Assembly: GCA_948815685.1 (NCBI GenBank)
Contig: CAQJOC010000019.1
Coordinates: 3,605 to 14,333 of the forward strand
DNA from: an uncultured Eubacteriales bacterium
GTDB taxonomy: Bacteria > Bacillota > Clostridia > Oscillospirales > Acutalibacteraceae
Direction of reading: 5' to 3'
DNA length: 10,729 nucleotides
In this document: piece after piece, positions 8,167 to 10,729 of the stretch
Layout of the letters: each line of letters opens with the position of its first letter
Numbering within the stretch: the first letter of the stretch is position 1
The notes under the pieces: model-generated
The model's input: only the letters and a program-made list of their open reading frames with translations
What the model was told of the DNA's origin: nothing
The model's database searches: none
Position numbers and translations under genes: made by a program

Positions 8167-8904
8167 TTATACACCTCCAAAACGCCTTTTTCGTTTTGCA
8201 TAAATATGTAAAATATTATCAAAATCATCAATTTGGAAATCCGGCCACAAAGTATCTGTGAAAACATATTCAGCATATGCGGTCTGCCAAATCAAAAAAT
8301 TAGAAGTTCGATATTCTCCCCCTGTGCGAATCACAAGGTCTACATCAGGTTGCTTTGAAGTATATAAATAATTTGAAAAAATTTTTTCTGTTATTTCCGA
8401 TACTTGAATCTCATTTTTAAGGACTTTTTCAGATATCAGTCTTACAGCATTAACAATTTCTTCCTTCCCTCCGTAATTCATAGCTATATTCAATACCATA
8501 CCACTGTGATTTTGAGATTTTTTTTCTACTTCTAAAATTAAATTTTTAATTTCTTCAGAGAATTTTTCTGTTTTACCTAAAAATTTAACTTTTATGTCTT
8601 CATCTTGAAAATCCGAAAGTGCTTCCTTTAAATACTGCTCAAATAACCTCATTAAAGCCCCGACTTCTTGATCTGGTCTGTTCCAATTTTCCGTCGAAAA
8701 CGCATATACTGTCAGATACTTTATTCCCACATGGCTACAATGTTTTACAATCTTACGAAAATTTTTTGCACCTGCTTTATGTCCAAACTTACGAGGGAAA
8801 CCTCTTTTTTTTGCCCAACGACCATTCCCGTCCATTATTATCCCTATATGAATAGGAATACAATCTTGAATTTCCGGCTCTTCTTTATTAAATAATATTC
8901 TCAT
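8167..8904 (-). CDS. uppS: Undecaprenyl diphosphate synthase (cis-prenyltransferase)
   Basis: Soluble cis-prenyltransferase that extends farnesyl diphosphate with isopentenyl diphosphate to C55 undecaprenyl diphosphate, the lipid carrier for peptidoglycan. The 245-residue product shows the P-loop-like IMDGNGRWAKKRG (D25 and RW at 29-30), H42, FSTENW (69-74), NYGG (143-146), and the C-terminal RTGGEYRTSNFLIWQ segment with R193, R199 and Mg-binding E212. The glycine in RTGGE, where many homologues have Ser, is a known variation. The best ribosome site, GAGGAA, lies about 13-15 nt from the ATG, longer than ideal, and no nearer in-frame start is obvious. It is separated from frr by 56 nt and from cdsA by only 2 nt. 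Confidence 0.97.
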   Translation of the reverse strand: MRILFNKEEPEIQDCIPIHIGIIMDGNGRWAKKRGFPRKFGHKAGAKNFRKIVKHCSHVGIKYLTVYAFSTENWNRPDQEVGALMRLFEQYLKEALSDFQDEDIKVKFLGKTEKFSEEIKNLILEVEKKSQNHSGMVLNIAMNYGGKEEIVNAVRLISEKVLKNEIQVSEITEKIFSNYLYTSKQPDVDLVIRTGGEYRTSNFLIWQTAYAEYVFTDTLWPDFQIDDFDNILHIYAKRKRRFGGV

Positions 8905-8960
8905 TAAAAAAAATTAATTCCTCGATTCATACCTTACTACAAAATATCTTATTGTATCAT

Positions 8961-9515
8961 TTATACTGTTCTAACCTCATTCGACTTATTTTCACAAAGA
9001 CTGTCTATTTCTTTTATAAAATTGTCCGTAAGGCTTTGAATCTTTTTTTCTCCCGATTTTAAATCGTCTTCAGTTATTTCTCCATCTTTTTTCATCCCAT
9101 TAATTTTATCCATTTGATTCCTTCTTATTGACCTTACAGCAACTTTTGAATCCTCTGCCATTTTTTTTACATCTTTTACTATTTCTTCTCTCTTTTCTTC
9201 AGTAAGTTGAGGAAAAACCAGTCTTACTACTTTACCATCATTTTGAGGATTTATACCTATATCCGATTTTTGAATAGCCCTCTCAATCTGTCCGAGCAAA
9301 GATATGTCCCAAGGTTGTATAGCAAGAACTCGAGCTTCGGGGGTCGATATTGAAGCAACCTGGTTTATTGGAGTAGAAACTCCGTAATAGTCAACACTGA
9401 TTTTGTCAAGCACGGAAGGATTCGCTCTCCCCGCACGTATTTTCATATATTCATTTGCCAACACATCAACAGTCTTTCCCATGCGTTCTTCGGTATCAGA
9501 AAATACTCTTTTCAT
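8961..9515 (-). CDS. frr: Ribosome recycling factor
   Basis: Works with EF-G to split post-termination ribosomes in the cytosol. The product of 184 residues matches the family length of about 185. Typical features are the N-terminal helix with EERMGKTVDVL and IRAGRANPS, the small beta domain (VDYYG, PINQVASI, LAIQPWD), the DGKVVRLVFPQLTEEKRE segment, and the C-terminal helix with VRSIRRNQMDKI. I chose the ATG at 9515 over the ATG at 9521: AGGAG (9525-9529) is 8 nt from the former but only 2 nt from the latter. It follows pyrH after a 192-nt AT-rich gap with a candidate promoter, so it may be expressed separately as well as from pyrH. Confidence 0.97.
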   Translation of the reverse strand: MKRVFSDTEERMGKTVDVLANEYMKIRAGRANPSVLDKISVDYYGVSTPINQVASISTPEARVLAIQPWDISLLGQIERAIQKSDIGINPQNDGKVVRLVFPQLTEEKREEIVKDVKKMAEDSKVAVRSIRRNQMDKINGMKKDGEITEDDLKSGEKKIQSLTDNFIKEIDSLCENKSNEVRTV

Positions 9516-9524
9516 AAACATTTC

Positions 9525-9529
9525 TCCTA
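9525..9529 (-). promoter_or_regulatory. Ribosome binding site deciding the start of frr
   Basis: AGGAG on the minus strand. The spacing is 8 nt to the ATG at 9515 and only 2 nt to the ATG at 9521, so the shorter protein is favoured. Confidence 0.65.
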
Positions 9530-9550
9530 TTTTTTATTTCATAATATAAA

Positions 9551-9581
9551 ATTATATAAAATTTATTTTAATTAAATTCAA
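9551..9581 (-). promoter_or_regulatory. Candidate promoter for frr
   Basis: A -35 TTGAAT (9581-9576) is followed after 17 nt by TATATA (9558-9553), or after 19 nt by a perfect TATAAT (9556-9551). The start of transcription would be a few bases downstream, leaving a short leader that includes AGGAG. The whole gap is very AT-rich, so chance matches are likely. Confidence 0.35.
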
Positions 9582-9707
9582 AATAATTTTCTTATTAATA
9601 CATATTTATTAATTTTTATAAATTTTACGACTTTTTATAATGGACAAGCGTTTTTTTAGCACACTCTGAACTGTCTGTAATTTATACTTTGATTAGTCTT
9701 ATTTTTT

Positions 9708-10412
9708 CTATTTTACTATCGTTCCTATATTTTCTCCACAAACAGTCTTGTAAATATTATCAGGCTCTTTTACACTAAAAACAATAACCGGAACATTGTT
9801 ATCGCGGCACATAGAGGCTGCGGTACTATCCATGACTTTTAAATTTTTACTAAGCATTTCGTCAAAACTTAAAGAATCATATCTTTTAGCCAAAGGATTT
9901 GTCTTAGGGTCACTGTCATAAACTCCGTCTGTATTTGTCGCTTTTAATATGACTTCAGCCCCAATTTCCGCAGCTCTTAAAGAGGCTGCGGTATCCGTTG
10001 AAAAAAAAGGACTTCCGGTTCCACATCCAAATATTACTATCCGATTTTTTTCCAAATGTCTTACAGCTTTGCTCCTTATATATGGTTCCGCAATTTGCTG
10101 CATTGCAATTGCCGTCTGTACTCTTACATTCATTCCAAGTTTTTCAAGAGCGTCGGCGAGACCAAGAGAATTTATAACCGTTGCCATCATTCCCATATGG
10201 TCAGCTCGAGTTCTATCCATTTTTCCGCTGTCTCTTCCTCTCCAAAAATTTCCTCCTCCAACGACAATTCCGATTTGTGCTCCCTCTTTAACACACTTTT
10301 TTACTGAATTCCCTATTTTTAATACCGTGTCGAAATCTATTCCGTATTCTTTATTCCCAGATAATGATTCTCCACTTATTTTAAGCAATACCCTATTATA
10401 TTTTAGTTCCAA
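9708..10412 (-). CDS. pyrH: Uridylate kinase (UMP kinase)
   Basis: Phosphorylates UMP to UDP with ATP, a hexameric bacterial amino-acid-kinase-fold enzyme of pyrimidine nucleotide synthesis. The 234-residue product has the N-terminal LLKISGESL (K11), the phosphate loop VVGGGNFWRGR (50-60), the ADHMGMMATVINSL helix (70-83), GTGSPFFSTDTAA (131-143) for UMP, and NTDGVYDSDPK (160-170) for ATP. The length is normal. The start is TTG, supported by GGAGGT 6 nt upstream; the next in-frame ATG would delete the first strand. In most relatives tsf precedes it; here the upstream side instead carries the end of an insertion sequence, with a promoter candidate in between. Confidence 0.97.
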   Translation of the reverse strand: MELKYNRVLLKISGESLSGNKEYGIDFDTVLKIGNSVKKCVKEGAQIGIVVGGGNFWRGRDSGKMDRTRADHMGMMATVINSLGLADALEKLGMNVRVQTAIAMQQIAEPYIRSKAVRHLEKNRIVIFGCGTGSPFFSTDTAASLRAAEIGAEVILKATNTDGVYDSDPKTNPLAKRYDSLSFDEMLSKNLKVMDSTAASMCRDNNVPVIVFSVKEPDNIYKTVCGENIGTIVK

Positions 10413-10418
10413 AAAAGC

Positions 10419-10424
10419 ACCTCC
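10419..10424 (-). promoter_or_regulatory. Ribosome binding site deciding the TTG start of pyrH
   Basis: GGAGGT on the minus strand, 6 nt from TTG at 10412. It is a full match to the anti-Shine-Dalgarno core and decides the non-ATG start. Confidence 0.75.
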
Positions 10425-10497
10425 AAATTTTTTGCTTCCTTATTTTTTTACTTAAATTCCAAACTTACATCTTGCTCTATCATTTTAATTTACAAAC

Positions 10498-10526
10498 ATT
10501 TTACATTAATAAATTTTATATGTAAA
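10498..10526 (-). promoter_or_regulatory. Candidate sigma-A promoter for pyrH
   Basis: The -35 TTTACA (10526-10521) and the -10 TAAAAT (10503-10498) each match five of six consensus bases, with an ideal 17-nt spacer. The predicted leader is about 80 nt. It lies between the insertion sequence end and pyrH, so pyrH could be expressed without rpsB-tsf readthrough. Confidence 0.45.
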
Positions 10527-10597
10527 TACTTGAAATTTCTATAGAATTCCGTTTGAAAGGATATGCAAAAATTAAAACGACAAAACAATTTCTCTTA

Positions 10598-10729
10598 GGG
10601 CCTGTTCACACGAAAAGGAAAGTGGTATACTAAAGGCATGAAAATAGGAATAGAAAATTATAAAAAAATTTAACAGATGTTTCCAAAACAAAAAAGTAAG
10701 CCCAAAATAAGTAATTTGGATGTGCTTAA
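10598..10729 (+). mobile_element. Left end of an IS5-like insertion sequence (continues off the window)
   Basis: From GGGCCTGTTCACACG at 10598 the sequence changes character from the AT-rich pyrH leader. The CTGTTCA motif near the tip resembles ends of IS5-family elements of the IS427/ISL2 type. About 40 nt inside, a reading frame begins whose translation resembles the start of such transposases. TTCACA (10605-10610) and TATACT (10626-10631) could be an outward-reading promoter with a short 15-nt spacer. The other end, and hence the inverted repeat and target duplication, is outside the window. The family call rests on memory of these motifs. Confidence 0.5.
10638..10729 (+). pseudogene. Transposase N-terminus, IS5-like, with an in-frame stop (partial)
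   Basis: From ATG at 10638 the frame reads MKIGIENYKKI, then TAA at 10671-10673, then continues without a stop as QMFPKQKSKPKISNLDVL to the window edge. The pattern YxxI-x-x-hydrophobic-FPKQ...KISNLDVLN is what I recall from the N-terminal domain of IS5-family transposases, where the position of the TAA is normally a sense codon. That suggests a nonsense change (for instance AAA to TAA). A restart at ATG 10677 is possible but has no ribosome site. It diverges from pyrH. Only about 30 codons are visible, so both the family and the inactivation are tentative. Confidence 0.45.

Noticed and set aside
9590..9620. Near-direct repeats of TTATTAAT
   Set aside because: Expected by chance in sequence this AT-rich; no regular array or iteron spacing.
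9949..10455. Plus-strand frame of 168 codons crossing the pyrH start
   Set aside because: Mostly antisense to conserved pyrH motifs; the protein looks like a composition-driven shadow.

Overview
The window is an AT-rich (visibly low-GC) bacterial chromosome segment carrying one long set of minus-strand housekeeping genes, transcribed from right to left: pyrH, frr, uppS, cdsA, dxr, rseP, ispG, polC. PolC-type DNA polymerase III, low GC, strong GGAGG-type ribosome binding sites, TTG starts and this gene order all point to a Gram-positive Firmicute. ispG sits between rseP and polC, where Bacillus has proS, which fits a clostridial lineage. I cannot name the genus.

Layout from the right: positions 10598-10729 look like the left end of an IS5-type insertion sequence, reading outward on the plus strand with an early in-frame stop. 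pyrH follows with its own candidate promoter, then a 192-base AT-rich gap with a candidate promoter for frr, then frr, uppS and cdsA. A 379-base gap then separates cdsA from dxr. It holds a perfect 15-bp hairpin, a 75-base pyrimidine-rich tract and a candidate dxr promoter. dxr, rseP, ispG and polC follow with almost no spacing. polC runs off the left edge after 1218 codons; roughly the last 200 or more residues are outside.

Functionally, Dxr and IspG are steps of the MEP isoprenoid pathway, and UppS uses the resulting isopentenyl diphosphate to make the undecaprenyl carrier for cell-wall synthesis. CdsA makes CDP-diacylglycerol for phospholipids, and RseP is a membrane site-2 protease. PyrH supplies UDP, Frr recycles ribosomes and PolC is the replicative polymerase, so the cluster links envelope precursor supply to growth.

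I found no undescribed multi-gene system. The points most worth a second look are the insertion sequence end against pyrH, the non-coding block between cdsA and dxr, and a low-complexity Lys/Glu insertion in an unusually long PolC N-terminus. All product calls come from reading motifs; no database search was run.
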